Source of the DNA: Elephas maximus indicus
Lineage: Eukaryota; Chordata; Mammalia; Proboscidea; Elephantidae
DNA: 64,000 nt
Direction of reading: 5' to 3'
Assembly (NCBI RefSeq): GCF_024166365.1
Contig: NC_064831.1
Location: 32,044,768 to 32,108,767 of the forward strand
Shown here: positions 34,661-46,897 of the stretch, piece after piece
Position numbering within the stretch: the first letter of the stretch is position 1
How the letters are laid out: the number at the start of each line of letters is the position of its first letter
Position numbers and translations under genes: made by a program
Notes under the pieces: generated by a model
The model's database searches: none
What the model saw: the letters and a program-made list of their open reading frames with translations, nothing else
Told to the model about the DNA's origin: nothing

Positions 34661-34974
34661 GAGTCACCCTTTAACCACCGATAGTTGCCAGCTACGTACC
34701 AGAGGCTTGACAGTTATTTTTATTTCTGTAAATCTGGTTCTTACAGCAACCCTGTAAAGTAGGTGTTACTTTCATGGTTTTCAGACAAGGATATTTACTG
34801 ATGGTCCGATATGTTCTGAAATCAGGGCAGACCCTGCCTTTCTGTTTCAAAGACCTCTGCTCCAACCACTGCCCAGGCTTTCTTGGTGACCTTCCTTTCC
34901 ACTGACCTTGCTCTTCTGTTACCCAATTCTTGCTTTTCTACTCTTACTTTATTTAGTTATTGTTGGTAAAAAAT

Positions 34975-36730
34975 TACAACAACAATTTCTAATTGTTTGT
35001 TAAAACGTCTCAGTTGGTATTCCATCAGTTCCTGGTGACTTGTTTTTCCCCACTCCCTTCACTGCAGCTTGGACTTCTTCCTTCAGTACCACTGGTTCTT
35101 GATCATTTGCTACCTCCTGAAATGGTTGAACTTAGACCGATTCTTTTTGGTACGGTGACTGTGTATTCCTTCCTTTTGTTGCTTCCTGCATTATTCAACA
35201 TTTTCCCTGTAGAATCTTTCTGTATTGCAACTACAGGCTTGAATTTCTTTTTCAGTTCTTTCAGCTTGAGAAATGCCGAATGTGTTCTTCCCTTTTGTTT
35301 TTCTAACTCCAGGTCTTTGCATATTTGCTTATAATACTTTGTCTTCCCAGTTGCCCTTTGAAATCTTCTATTCAGCTCTTTTACTTCATCATTTCTTCCT
35401 TTCCCTTTATCTTCTCTATGTTCAAGAGCAAGTTTCAGGGTCTCTTCTGACATCCATTTTGGTTTTTTCTTTATTTCCTGTCTTTTTAATGACCTCTTAC
35501 TTTCTTCATGTATGGTGTCCTTGATGTCATTCCACAACTCGTCTGGTCTTCGGTTATTAGTGCTCAATGTGTCAAATCTATTCTTGAGATGGTCTCTAAA
35601 TTCAGGTGGGATATACTCAAGGTCATATTTTCATCTTGTGGACTTGTTTTAATTTTCTTCAGCTTCAACTTAAATTGGCATATGAGCAATTGATGGTCTG
35701 TTCTGCAGTCGGCCCCTGGCCTTGTTCTGACTGATGATATTGAACTCCTCCAATGTCTCTTTCCATGGATGTCGTCGATTTGATTCCTGTGTATTCCATC
35801 TGGTGAGGTCCACATGTATAGTCACTGTTTATGTTGTTGAAAAAAGGTATTTGCACTGAAGAAGTTCGTCTTACAAAATTCTATCCTGCGATCTCCAGCA
35901 TTGTTTCTATCAGCAAGGCTGTATTTTCAAACTACCCATCCTTCTTCTTTGTTTCCAACTTTTTCATTCCAATTACCAGTAATTATCAATGCATCTTATT
36001 TGCATGTTTGATCAATTTCAGACTGCAGAAGTTGGTAAAAGTCTTCAATTTCCTCATCTTTGGCATTAGTGGTTGGTGGTAAATTTTATAATAGTTGTTT
36101 TAACTGATCTTCCTTGTTGGCATATAGATATTATCCTATCAATGACAGCATTGTGCTTCAGGATAGATCTTGAAATGTTCTTTTTGATGATCAATATGGT
36201 GCCATTCCTCTTCAACTTTTCATTCCCAGCATAGTAGACCATGTGATTGTCCAATTCAAAATGGCTAATACTGTCCGTTTCAGCTCACTAATGCCAGGTA
36301 CATCAATCTTTATGTGGTCCATCTCATTTTTGATGATTTCCAGTTTTCCTAGATTCATACTTCATACATCCCTCGTTCCGATTATTAATGGATGTTTGCA
36401 GCTGTTTATTCTCCTTTTGAGTCATGCCACCTCAGCAAGTGAATGAATGTCCCAAATGCTTTACTCCATCCTCATTAAGGTCAGCTCTACCTTGAGGAGG
36501 CAGCTCTTCCCCAGTCATATTTTGAGTGCCTTCCAACCTGAGGGGCTCATGTCTTGGCACTATACCAGACAATGTTCCACTGCTATTCATAAGGTTTTCA
36601 CTGGCCAATATTTTCAGAAGTAGACCACCAGGTTTTTCTTCCTAGTCTGTCCTTGTCTGGAATTTCCACTGAAACCTGTCCACCATGGGTGACCCTGCTG
36701 GTATTTGAAATACTGGTGGCACAGCTAGAT
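34975..36730 (-). mobile_element. RTE (BovB-like) LINE, 5' half
   Basis: Reverse-oriented copy covering the 5' region, the endonuclease and the endonuclease-RT linker. The minus strand encodes 'DNHMVYYAGNEKLKRNGT' (AP-endonuclease region, near 36.2 kb) and then 'PDELWNDIKDTIHEESKR' (35.5 kb), but with stops between. It is cut off at 34975 before the RT core. Its 5' end (36540-36730) carries a module shared with the SINE bodies. Confidence 0.9.
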
Positions 36731-37160
36731 ATGGCGATGTGACTTCATTCTAATAAGATATACGCAGAAGTTGTTGGGTAGAACATGCCTTTTTGTTCTT
36801 CCCCTTTTCTTCTTCCTTCTGCCTAGAATGCAGACATTAATGAATGGAGCTCCAGCAGCCATTCTAGACCATAAGATAATCTTGATAGTGAAAGGCACAT
36901 GCTAAGGACAGAGAAGCAGAAAGAAGGAGTCTATGTTTCTGATAACTTCAGAAACCACCAAACAAACCCTGGGATAACTACCACTAACCATTTTTCACTT
37001 TGAGAGAATAAGCCTTACATATTTAATAACTTGCATATTTAGGTCTTCGTTAAATGCCACCAAAAACACCCACTGCCATGCAGCTGAAACTAAATCTAGT
37101 TAATACAAAAGCCTTGAGAAACTATTTGGCTTATTAAACCACTGGCGTATTAAACTAGTT
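36731..37160. other. unassigned intergenic DNA
   Basis: No gene or repeat is recognised. Confidence 0.5.
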
Positions 37161-37549
37161 AGCTTAGTTAGCCAGTGCTACTGTAACAGAAATACCACAA
37201 GTGAGTGGCTTTCAAAACGGAAACCTGTGTTCTCACAGCTCAGGAAGATAGAAGTCAGAATTCAGGGTACCTGCTCTACGGAGAGATCCTTGTCCATTTT
37301 ATCTTTTAGTAGCTGGCAATTCTTAGAGTTTCTCCCTGGTCATCAGAGAGCATCTGTCTTTCCCCTATTCTTGATTGTTCCTGTGTCCATGTTCTCTTTA
37401 CATCACTTAGAAGTGATAAAATTTAGGATATATCCTATACTGACATGGCTCCATTAACATAACAAAGAATACCGTATTGCCAGATGGGATTACTTCCACA
37501 GGATTCCAACACATATGGGGGGGGGGGCACAAATCAATCCATAACAACC
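37161..37549 (-). mobile_element. ERVL/MaLR-like LTR, degenerate
   Basis: 'gtgctactgtaacagaaataccacaagtg' in two joined blocks, and 'cacaaatcaatccataacaa' at the other end, mark a diverged reverse-oriented member of the same LTR family, with a G11 run near 37517. No clear TSD. Confidence 0.8.
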
Positions 37550-37587
37550 ATGTATGTATAACTCAAATAAAAGTTAAAATAAAAAAT

Positions 37588-37601
37588 GGGGGGGGGGGGG
37601 G
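37588..37601 (+). repeat. G14 tract
   Basis: Pure G run after 'aaaaaat'. Confidence 0.95.
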
Positions 37602-38639
37602 AGTACTAGCAAATACACAGAGAGAAGAACTGCTAAATATCTACTTTACAAAATCTCATGAGGGCCCTGAATGTCTACTTCATTGTAAAAGGCATGTCTG
37701 AGATGAAAAATATACTAAAGGGGACTAATGGCAGATTAGACATTGCAGAAGAAGAGATTAGTGAACTTGAAGACATTGTCATAAAAACTATCCAAAATAA
37801 AACACAGAGAAAAACACGAATTAGAAAAAAATGAAAAGAGCCTCAGTAAGCTATGAGGGTAAATGTATGAAAATATTTTTTTATTACTTAAATCTCTTCT
37901 TTAAAAAGTTGTTTTAAAAAAACCAATGTATTGTGTGCTATATAAATAGTAAAAGCAAAATTTAAGAAAATACATGATATAGTATTGCAAAGTTCATATA
38001 CCACACATGAAGTGGTATAGTATCGCTTAAATGTAGACTGTGATGACCCAAAGTTATAGACTATAAGCCTAAAGCAACCTCTAAAATAACAAATCGAAGA
38101 GTTATACATAATAAACCAACAAAGGAGATAAAATGGAACCATAAAAAATACCCAATCCAAAAGAAGGAAGAAAGAGGGAACAAAGAAAAAAAGGGACAAA
38201 TAGCAAGCTGACAGACATAAACCTTACCATAAAACCTTACCATACAATCACATTAAATGTAAAAAGTCTAAACAACCCAATTAAAAAAAAGAGAATGTCG
38301 GATTGTATAGCAAAGCAAGACTCAACCACATGCTGCCTACAAAAAACACACTTTAAATATAAATGCACAAATAGGTTAAAATTAAAAGAATAGAAAAAGA
38401 TATACCATGCTAAAGCTTGTTTAAAAAAAAAATAGCTGGAGTGTTTATTTTAATATCTGACAAAATAGATTTCAGAGCAAAGAATACTACCAGGGATAAA
38501 AAAGATCATTTTATAATGTTTAAAAGGTCTACTCATGAAGGGGACTCAACAATCCTAAATGTTCATGCATCTAATAACAGAGTTTCGAAATATCTGAAGC
38601 CTAAGGAAACCAAAGATTGCTAGCAACCACAGAAGCTAG

Positions 38640-38809
38640 GAGAAAGGCGTGAAACAGATTCTCCCTCTGAGCTCCCAAGACGGAACAAACCCTGTCACCG
38701 CTTTGATTTCAGACCTTTGGCCCCCAGAAGTGTGAGAGAATAAATTTCTGTTGTTTTAAGCCACCAAGTTTGTGTTGATTTGTTTTGGCAACCCTAGGAA
38801 ACTAATACA
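38640..38809 (+). mobile_element. MLT1-like LTR 3' end
   Basis: 'agaataaatttctgttgttttaagcc' (in two blocks, with AATAAA at about 38740) and the end 'ggaaactaataca' are typical of an MLT1-type LTR. The 5' part is missing or unrecognisable. Confidence 0.65.
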
Positions 38810-38812
38810 CCC

Positions 38813-39216
38813 CCTTTTCTCCTATACTAATGTAGGGCAGGACACCATTTCTTTTGAATGTGTCTACTCGTTTTGTTTCCTCCGGCTTGTCATCTTGCAA
38901 ATCACATGTTGTAGCCCTCCGGAGTTCTGGCCCAATGTCATAAAGTGTCTTTAATCCTGCCTGTAGGGCAATCATGGTGTTCTTCGCTAGATGTTTTCCC
39001 ACCAGTCCTTGTTCTTTCCATTTCTTTAATTTTCTAATGTAGTCCTGTATCAGAAAACCGGCTTAGAACTTCCCCATAGTTACCGCTGTCATCACGGCTG
39101 GAGGGATAATTTGATCAAGCAGTTTCATGCTGGTTTTTGTCCAGATATTCTTTATCACAGCTCCAAGTTCTTCATTAACTTGTTCCAGATTCCCTTCAGT
39201 CTTGATTTTAATAGCT
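38813..39216 (-). pseudogene. retrocopy fragment of an L-type calcium channel alpha-1 subunit (CACNA1D-like)
   Basis: The minus strand encodes about 134 codons matching the proximal cytoplasmic C-terminus of Cav1 channels. '[13 protein letters not shown]' is followed by '[12 protein letters not shown]', then the IQ-motif region '[13 protein letters not shown]', then 'KEQGLVGK', '[19 protein letters not shown]' and '[13 protein letters not shown]'. The last block fits CACNA1D better than CACNA1C, as I remember those proteins. A TAA stop interrupts it just before the IQ region (39063-39065) and local frame slips occur near 'PPA'. Several exons of the parent are joined without introns, so it is a processed copy, truncated at both ends. 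It sits inside an old L1 beside an LTR end. No expression signal is seen. Confidence 0.85.
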
Positions 39217-40359
39217 ATTCAAAACAAACAACAACAAAAAAGTATAATGTCTATTCCTGCTAAAACTCTCAGAAAGCTAGGAATAGAAGCGAATTTTGTC
39301 AACCCGATAAAGGGGACCTATGAAAAACCTTCAGTTGGCATCATGCTTTCCCACTAAGGTTAAGAACAAAGCAAAAATGTTCACTCTCACCACTTCTAAT
39401 CAATCTTGTCCTGGAGGTTCTAGTCAGTGTAATAAAGAAGGAAAAAAAAGAAAAATCTAGATTGAAAAGGAAGAGGTAAAACTAATTTTATTTGCAGACA
39501 ACATGGCTACCCATGTAGAAAATCTAATGGCATCTACAAATAAAAGCTAATAGAACTAATAAGTAAGCTTAACAAGAGTGCAGAATACAAAGTCAATGTA
39601 CAAAAATCTATTGTATTTCTATACACTAGAACAAACACTCAGAAATCAAAATTTAAAATATAATGCCATTTACAATAGTGCAAAAATATAAAATACTTCG
39701 ATGTATTATGTAATATGACAAACTGTACAATGCATGTACACGAAAGCTACAAAATATTGCTGAGATATACTAAAGAAGAACTAAATAAAAATAATTAAAT
39801 AAACTAAAAAAGTCTTAGTATCGTTAAGATGTCAAATCAATCTATAGATTCAATGCAATCCCAATCAAAATCCCAGCAAACTTTTTTGTAGAAATTAACA
39901 AGGTTATTCAAAAATAATTTAAGGAAATGCAAAAGACCTAGAATGGCCAAACAACTTTGAAAAAGAAAAACAAAGTTGGAGAACTAACGCTCACCAATTT
40001 TAAGGTTTATTATAAAGTCATGATAATTAACATAGTGTGAAATTGGTGTAAATACTGTATAGACAAATAAATCAATGGAACAAAATAAAGAGTCCAGAAA
40101 TAGACCCATACATGTATGGACAACTAATTTTTGACGATAGTGCAAAGGTGATTTAGTGTAGAAAGAATATTCTTTCCCACAAATGGTGCTGGAACAATTG
40201 AATCTCCATGTGCAAAAAATAAACTTTGATCAATACTTCACATCATATACAAAAATTAACTCAAAAGGAATCACAGACCTAAATTTAAATGTAAAACTAT
40301 GAAACTTCTAGAGGAAAACACAAGCAAAATTCATATCAGAGTTTTAATTTCAGAGTTCC

Positions 40360-40560
40360 CCTATAGTACAAAAACCTGTTTGTACATAAAGTCTTATATA
40401 TAGCAACCCTATAGAGAGAGTAGAACTGCCCCATAAGATTCCCTGAGAAGAAATCTTTATGCGAGCAGATCACCAGGTCTTTTCTCCTGTGAAGCTGCTG
40501 GCGGGTTAGAACTGCTGACCTGTCAGTTAGCAGCCCGGTGCTTAACCATTGCTCTAGGAG
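40360..40560 (-). mobile_element. AfroSINE-type SINE (long form), diverged
   Basis: 'gagtagaactgccccataag', 'gcagatcaccaggtcttttc' and 'gcttaaccattgctctaggag' mark a reverse-oriented copy with an altered tail. Confidence 0.8.
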
Positions 40561-40763
40561 ACAGAAGAGACTCCATGGCACACAACAACAACAAAGAAGA
40601 GCGACATCTAGTTCTCATCTTATCACCCTGAAGCAGGAGATTGGAATGCGAGGAATCGTGTGGTTGTAACATTTCTGCTTCTGACTTAGATACCTCAGGT
40701 TTGCTTTCAGAAAAAAATGCGTAATATAGATATTAAAAACTTTTTAATCATACTATATACTGC

Positions 40764-40890
40764 TAACCAAAGGGTGGTTGGCAGTTCGAATCTGACAGGT
40801 GCTCCTCGGAAACTCTATGGGGCAGTTCTACTCTGTCCTATAGGGTCGCTATGAGTTGGAATCGACTTGACAGCACTGGGCTGGATTTTT
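40764..40890 (+). mobile_element. AfroSINE-type SINE, 5'-truncated, 10-bp TSD
   Basis: It starts in the head at 'taaccaaagggtggttggc' and ends 'gacttgacagcactgggc' plus a T-rich end. TATATACTGC is repeated at 40754-40763 and 40891-40900. Confidence 0.93.
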
Positions 40891-41129
40891 TATATACTGC
40901 CCATTCTGTTGAGCCCATGGTTTGAACTACCACTTAGCTTCTGTTGACTCCCAAATCTAGATTTCCAGTTCCACCTTCTTGGGTTTCAGGTCAGTCTTTT
41001 CTACTAGCCCTGCATATGTCTACTTCGATGTCTCGCTGACACCTCAAACTCAATGTATGGGAAACTGCACTTAGCATCCTCTCCCACCAACCTGCATTCT
41101 TTTCTGTGGAGGTATCATCTCTGCTTTCC

Positions 41130-41664
41130 CCAATGCATTGGGCAAATCTTCTGCAAAAGGCCTCTTTAAAGTGTTGCAAAGCAAGGATGTCACTTTGAGG
41201 ACTAAGGTGTGCCTGACCCAAGCCATGGTATTTTCAATCGCCTCATAAGCATGCAAAAGCTGGACAATGTATAACAAAGAACAAAGAAGAATTGATCCTT
41301 TGAATTATGGTGTTGGTGAAGAATATTGAATATACCATGGACTGCCAAAAGAATGAACATTTCTGTCTTGGAAGAAGTACAGCCAGAGCACTCCTTGGAA
41401 GCAAGGATGGTGAGACTTCATCTCTCATACTTTGAACATGTTATGAGAAGGGACCATCCCTGGAAAAGGACATCATGCTTGGTAAAGTGGAGGGTCAGAG
41501 AAAAAAAGGAAGACCCTCAACGAGATGGATTGATACAGTGGCTGCAACAATGGGCTCAAGCATAGCAACGATTGTGAGGATGGCTAAGGACCAGGCAGTG
41601 TTTTGTTCTGTTGTACACAGGGTTGCTATGAGTCAGAACCCACTTGACAGCACCTAACAACATC
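41130..41664 (+). mobile_element. RTE (BovB-like) LINE, 3' part
   Basis: It starts at 'gcattgggcaaatcttctgc', equivalent to 18420 in the other copy, and ends with the RTE 3' tail 'cacttgacagcacctaacaac'. The C-terminal frame (41475-41657) encodes 'GRPSTRWIDTVAATMGSS'. Inactive 5'-truncated copy. Confidence 0.9.
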
Positions 41665-44222
41665 ACCTCTGCTTAGCCCCCTATGTTAGAAACCTGGTAG
41701 TCACCAAATACATGCCGGTCCAGGAGGGGCAAGAAGCAGATATAATTTTGATGCTGGTAGCCAGATTAACTGACAGAACGTTTTCTCATTTACAGAAAAA
41801 AGTACAGGGAAGGAACATTCTGTTTGAGGGAGAAGACGCTGAGGCTGTAGACATGTTGATTTTGGGTGCTAGCAGGGCATCCAGGTGGAGATTTTTAGCA
41901 GTCAGTTGGAAATGCCACTATACATGACAGATTGCTGATCTTGGTTACAGAAATGAAAGCTCAAGAGCTTTTCTGAAAAGTTTAAGCTGTGGTTTGACAG
42001 GACTCATACTGCTTCAAAGAATGAAAACACTCAGAAGCATTCAGCTGTGGAGGACAGGCCATAAGGGAGGGAGAGAATGAAGAACAGGAGGAGAAGGAGG
42101 GGTGGCATTCAAGATGGTTTTCTGGCCAGTTGAAGGACAGGCAAACACAGTCAAAAAATGCTGTGGAAAGTCCTTTGGTAGGGGGTCCTTGAGTATATAT
42201 GGCTCATTTCTCCTCCACCTGACAAAACCTCTTCTATTTCCTCCCCGTCACTTACCCCTGTTCTTTCCTAGTCTGGGAGTGCCTACACAGGGAAAGGCAG
42301 CCTGGAGGACAAGGGGCTGGCTGTGGGGTTTTCACTCCATTGCGTCAGGAAGGCAGACAGTAAGTAATACATTAGCCGGAAAAGTCTCAGGGCTCAGGCT
42401 GCCCTTTGTGATTTGTGCATTAATGCCGTGGACTTGACAGCCTGCCTGAGAGGGGCTGAAGGGATGTGTGTTCTGCATGTCTGGAATTTATTCCTTTGGC
42501 TCTGTAAGATGTGACACTGCATAATAGCCGTGAAGAAGTCATTCTGATTCTGTGACTGTCTTGGCAACAGCTCCAGGAAGACATATGGACATGGTCTTCT
42601 GGACATTGGTAGACACATTCTCCCTTAGGGGCTGTCTCTGTGGGCTTGCTCTCACTCCATGTCCCCCAGTTCTCACCTTAGCTTCACCCTGTTGTTACTT
42701 AGGAGACAGAAAGCTAAATTGTATTCAACTGAAAGAACTAAAAATATGAACATACGAGCAAGCCATTGTTAGGACACATTAATTTCTTACCTCTGAGGTA
42801 GTGCACAGATGCTGGACTCCAGGTATTAATCCAGCCAGGATTAGGGAAAAAGAGGTCTGGATGGATCTAGATTCACACTGAAAATATGAGTTTTCACTGT
42901 GCTGGGAAAGCATCTTCATCTGTGAATTTCCAAAAGGTGATAATAATAAAAAAAACAACTCCTTAAGAATGATAACTTGCTTTTCTTCTACAACAAGCTG
43001 CTTGTTGTATCTACGAACCTAAATTTTAGGCCTGTTTTGAGGAATTTTTCATCGGAAATTTTGATCCAGACACAGTTTTATTTTAAATGCTTGAAATAGC
43101 ACAATAAATCCAGCTAAATTTCCACTAAGTTTCCATGTGTGAGCTGAGAAGTAATTGCCCATCAAATTTAAATTTTCTGCTTAAGACTATCATTTAATCC
43201 TGGTCCTTAATTCTTTCCTTGAAGAGTTTGACTAACGTGGTGATAGAAAAAACTCAGAAAATTCCAAGCCCAGATTCAATTTCATGGAAATCGTGCCCCT
43301 AAACTTGCCCTCTAGAACGAGTGCCCAGAAAAATGTCAGTCAAGAGATCTGCCAGGACACAGTCTTTGTGTTTATTCATGTGTCAGTGACTTCCTCTTTG
43401 AGGAGCTGTACTACTGCGAAAAGGAGAAAGAGAATGAAACTGTGGAGACACAGGCCCCCTGGTATATGCATCTTCTTTGCTTAGACCTCAAGAGGTTATC
43501 CCCCAAGGAAGTGCTCAGAATCATCCTGCAACTGGGATGTTAAAAAATTGCCTTGGCTGATGATCGGCCTGTGAGGAGCAAGTTTCTAATCTCAGTGGTC
43601 ACTTCACTATCAAGGTCTAAGCAAATGACTGTCATATGAACCTTGGTTGAGAAAAATGAGTAATCAAGAACTCTTCTGCGTTACTACTCATGCATGGTTG
43701 TAGATGAAGTTGGTCTTGTAGAACTTGGCTGTAGAGTTCGAGAATTACCGATCTGGAAAACGCTCCTTTCCCAGCCTCCTCCTGAGCCTCATGGCTCCTG
43801 GACAGTAAATCCAGGTCAGTGAGCTTTAGATGATATTTGGGGCATGTGCCAAAATCCCCGCACGAGTCTGAGTGTTCTATATGCCAGTGGCTTTCTCCAC
43901 GTGGCTGGAAGCAAGATTGCCAATAGGCATGTTTATCCAATTATGACAAAATTCTTTTCTCAGTTGTGGTACAAAGAAACAAGAAAAGGCTCTGGACTTA
44001 CTTGGGTCAGACATTCTCTTCCTCTAGGTCCCAATAAACAATGGCTCTGTGTGTGTGTGTGCGTGTGTGCGTGTGTGTAGGCATGGAGCAGGGCAGTCTT
44101 CATGGGCATACAGCCTGTGCAGTCACAAAGATGGTCTATGCTTAGCAGGGCCCCACGCCTGCTTTAATGGTATATTGTTGCCATCTTGAAATACTCAACT
44201 TTTAAGCAGGGGATCCTGCATT
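41665..44222. other. unassigned intergenic DNA
   Basis: 2.5 kb without a recognisable repeat except the GT run at 44047. 42950-43300 is AT-rich unique sequence that could hold a conserved element. The open frames at 41712-42437 and 43284-43484 have no recognisable domain. Confidence 0.45.
44047..44078 (+). repeat. (GT)n microsatellite with GC interruptions
   Basis: 32-bp GT-rich run. Confidence 0.95.
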
Positions 44223-44234
44223 TTAATTTGGCAC

Positions 44235-44434
44235 CACCCATGCCAGTTGCCATCAAGTCCATTCCTACTCATAGCGATCCTGTAGGACAGAAAAGTGCCT
44301 CATAGGGTGTCCAAGGCTTTAATTTGTATGGAAGCAGACTGCCACATCTTTCTCCCGCAGAGCAGCCGGTGGGTTTGAACTGCTGACTTTTCTAATAGCA
44401 GCCGAGTGCTTAACCGCTGTGTCATCAGGGCTCC
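44235..44434 (-). mobile_element. AfroSINE-type SINE (long form), perfect 12-bp TSD
   Basis: Reverse oriented, flanked by TTAATTTGGCAC at 44223-44234 and 44435-44446. Confidence 0.95.
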
Positions 44435-44828
44435 TTAATTTGGCACTACGGTTCCATAAATTACGTAGCTGTGGCATGAAGCACTAGCTCAACTGGCAAT
44501 TTTTAAGAGCCCTGCAGGCAGAAGTGCAGAGGTGGGGAAGGAGAGACGGTTCCCAGGAACGGAGAGTAGATGGCGACCAGTACGTCCATCATAGTTCTGA
44601 GAACTGAAAGGACGCTGAAAAAGCAAAAGTATGGTTCTTGTCCTCAAAAATCTCAGTCTTGACTGATCCCCCTCAGCCAAAAGCTTGGTTCTTTAATACC
44701 CATAGATCCAAGCGAATATATTCATGCTGAGTGTGAAGGGGAGAAGAAAATATAGAGAGAATGTGTACCTTTGCTTTCAACACATTACAAAGACTAGTTT
44801 CTAGAAAACTATAGATCAGTAAAAAAAA

Positions 44829-45036
44829 ACAGTTGCTGTTGAATCCAGTCTAACTCATGGTGACCCACCTGTGTCAGAGTAGAACTGTGTTCCATGAGGT
44901 TTTCAAAGGCTGATTTTTTGAATGCAGATTGTCAGGTTTTTTTTCTGAGGTACTTCTAGGTAGGCTAGAACCTTCAACCTTTCAGTAAACAGCCAAACAC
45001 CTTTTTGCCAAGCTATCCGCTCCACCTAGGGACTCC
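44829..45036 (-). mobile_element. AfroSINE-type SINE, subtype II
   Basis: 'acagttgctgttgaatcc' to 'ctccacctagggactcc', reverse oriented. The tRNA-like head carries a small insertion. Confidence 0.85.
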
Positions 45037-45039
45037 AAA

Positions 45040-46050
45040 TTAGTAGTACAAACTGTTAAAAATATTCTTCCACCAAGGTCCATAAGGCATCGGACTAAGT
45101 ATGTCTTGGAACGGAGCCTATAACTAGTAAGGACTTAATGAACAAATAGAGGATGAACTGGAGAAGAAAGTTAAGTGAAGAAGAAAAGGAAGGAATGGAA
45201 GGGAGGAATGGAAGGGAATGAGCAAGAGAAGTTAACCATGTTCATTTTTCAAGGTATAGTCAGGTTATCCAGGAAGAGGGTGGGCGGAAACCATACAGTA
45301 AGGGATAAGTCATGTTTAGAGCAATATTTTATGAAATGTTAATTGGGTTCACTGTCAGAACTTTCCCTTTCATTATTATGTTTAGCACCAAACATTAAAA
45401 AATTAATCAGGAAATTCCATCTGGCCAACAATTTTAATTTATGAAATTCCTTTCGCTTCCGAAGATTAAAAGCAATCCTCTGAGTGCATTGTGCATTCAA
45501 AGAGAGCCCTAAACGATCCCGAACAAAGACCCTAGAGTATCATTTTCTTTTATACTGTCACATCTTTAAGTCACTTGCAACCTATAAATAAATTTGCATT
45601 TTACAGAAATCCCTCCACAAAAAGCACCACCATGCTGGAATTCAATACTCCAGACTATTTTTAAAAGTGTTTTGATTTTTAAAAAATTAATTATAGGCCC
45701 TAGATAACAAGGGAGTTATAACTTGGCTTCCTACAAGTTGTACGTTGCTAAACTCTGTAAAGCAATTCCTCTTCTTCTGTGTTGTAAGTGCAAGTCAATG
45801 TTAACGGGCGATTTTGCTGATTATGGCTGCCCTGTGCTACAGTGGGGAAAATGGAATCCGTAATATGCTGAAATCAATAATAAATGCTGTTTGTCTTAAA
45901 AAGACATATTTGTTGCTCATGCATTTAGATTTATTTGGTTTCCCTAGGTGCAGTATAAGACGTTACCTGACACTGGAATGAATCTTTGAAAGAAAAGCCT
46001 TCCTCTTAGAAACATATAAAAGAGAAAAGCAAGTGAAATTTTGGGACTTT
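45040..46050. other. repeat-free stretch, candidate conserved noncoding DNA
   Basis: No repeat is recognised between the SINE and the ERVL-like LTR except a short (ggaatggaag)-type run near 45190-45220. 45300-45950 is AT-rich complex sequence. No coding potential. Confidence 0.35.
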
Positions 46051-46052
46051 TG

Positions 46053-46897
46053 TGTGATGGATTGCTTTTATATGGCCTTTCTCACCATGGTCTTTTAACT
46101 CCTACCAAATGATTGGGTGGGGCCATGCAAATAAGGTGCTTGTGGCCCACGAAGGGGATTGGACAGCTGACTAATAGTACAAATGAGGTGCATAGCACCC
46201 TTGCGGGAGTGGGATCAGGCAAATAAGGAATAGGAAACCCTAAAGAGGGGATTGGTCAGTTTTGCCATCCTGATAGACTTAAAATGAGCCACCCCAGAAG
46301 TAGAAAGGGAGGACCTCACTACCACCAAGAAAGAAGAGATGGGAGTGGAATGCGTCCTTCGGACCTAGGGTCCCTGCACTGAGAACTTCCTGAATTCAAG
46401 AGACAGAGAGAGAAAGCTGTAATACTGAAGACACTGCAAGACGGCAAGAAGCAGTGGCAGAGAAGCAGCAGCTGCAGAAGCAGGAGACCCTGTGGGATGA
46501 CTCAATGGGCTTCCCAGCCCACAGAGTAAGGTGGCTACAGCGGGTGTGCCAACCCAGATAGCAAGACAGTTGAGTCCCTTCGGGCAGGAGGCTGCCTGGC
46601 AGAGTGGGGTGCCCCTGGACACTTATTGGCAGAGTTAAAAAGCTTTGTAACACTTGCCCAAACAGGGAAGAGGCTGGGCTGAGGGGCTGAGGGGCCAAAG
46701 GGCTGAAAGTCAGAGAGGCCTGTCTGCGGGCACAGCTGAGGACAGGCTGTCCTGATTGAAGACATGTATCCTGAATTGTAACCTGTTACTTCCCTAATAA
46801 ACCCCATAACTCTAAGTGCAGTTTGTGAGTTCTGTGTGGCCACTACAACAAATTATTGAACCCAGCAGAGAAGTAGAGAGTACCATGGGAGGGATAG
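46053..46897 (+). mobile_element. ERVL-like LTR (distinct family)
   Basis: It begins at TGTGATGGATTGC. It has an AATAAA signal at 46796-46801 followed by 'ctctaagtgcagtttgtgag', and ends just before a tRNA-Leu-type primer binding site. The length (about 845 bp) and the exact 5' end are estimates. The opposed short frames at 46365-46843 lie inside it and are artefacts. Confidence 0.65.

Larger units (their letters stand above)
37560..40345 (+). mobile_element. old L1 (L1M/HAL1-like), interrupted
   Basis: 37745-37850 recalls the 5'/ORF1 side ('aactatccaaaataaaacac'). 38390-38610 matches an ORF2 stretch ('gatttcagagcaaagaatac', 'acaatcctaaatgttcatgc'). 39240-40345 matches later ORF2 ('caatgcaatcccaatcaaaatccc', 'gaaaaacaaagttggagaac'). 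No intact frame. The gap at 38.64-39.22 kb holds an LTR end and a calcium-channel retrocopy. Confidence 0.8.

Noticed and set aside
46365..46843. Three overlapping minus-strand frames of 85-102 codons
   Set aside because: They lie inside an ERVL-like LTR and overlap each other in different frames with low-complexity Ser/Ala content.
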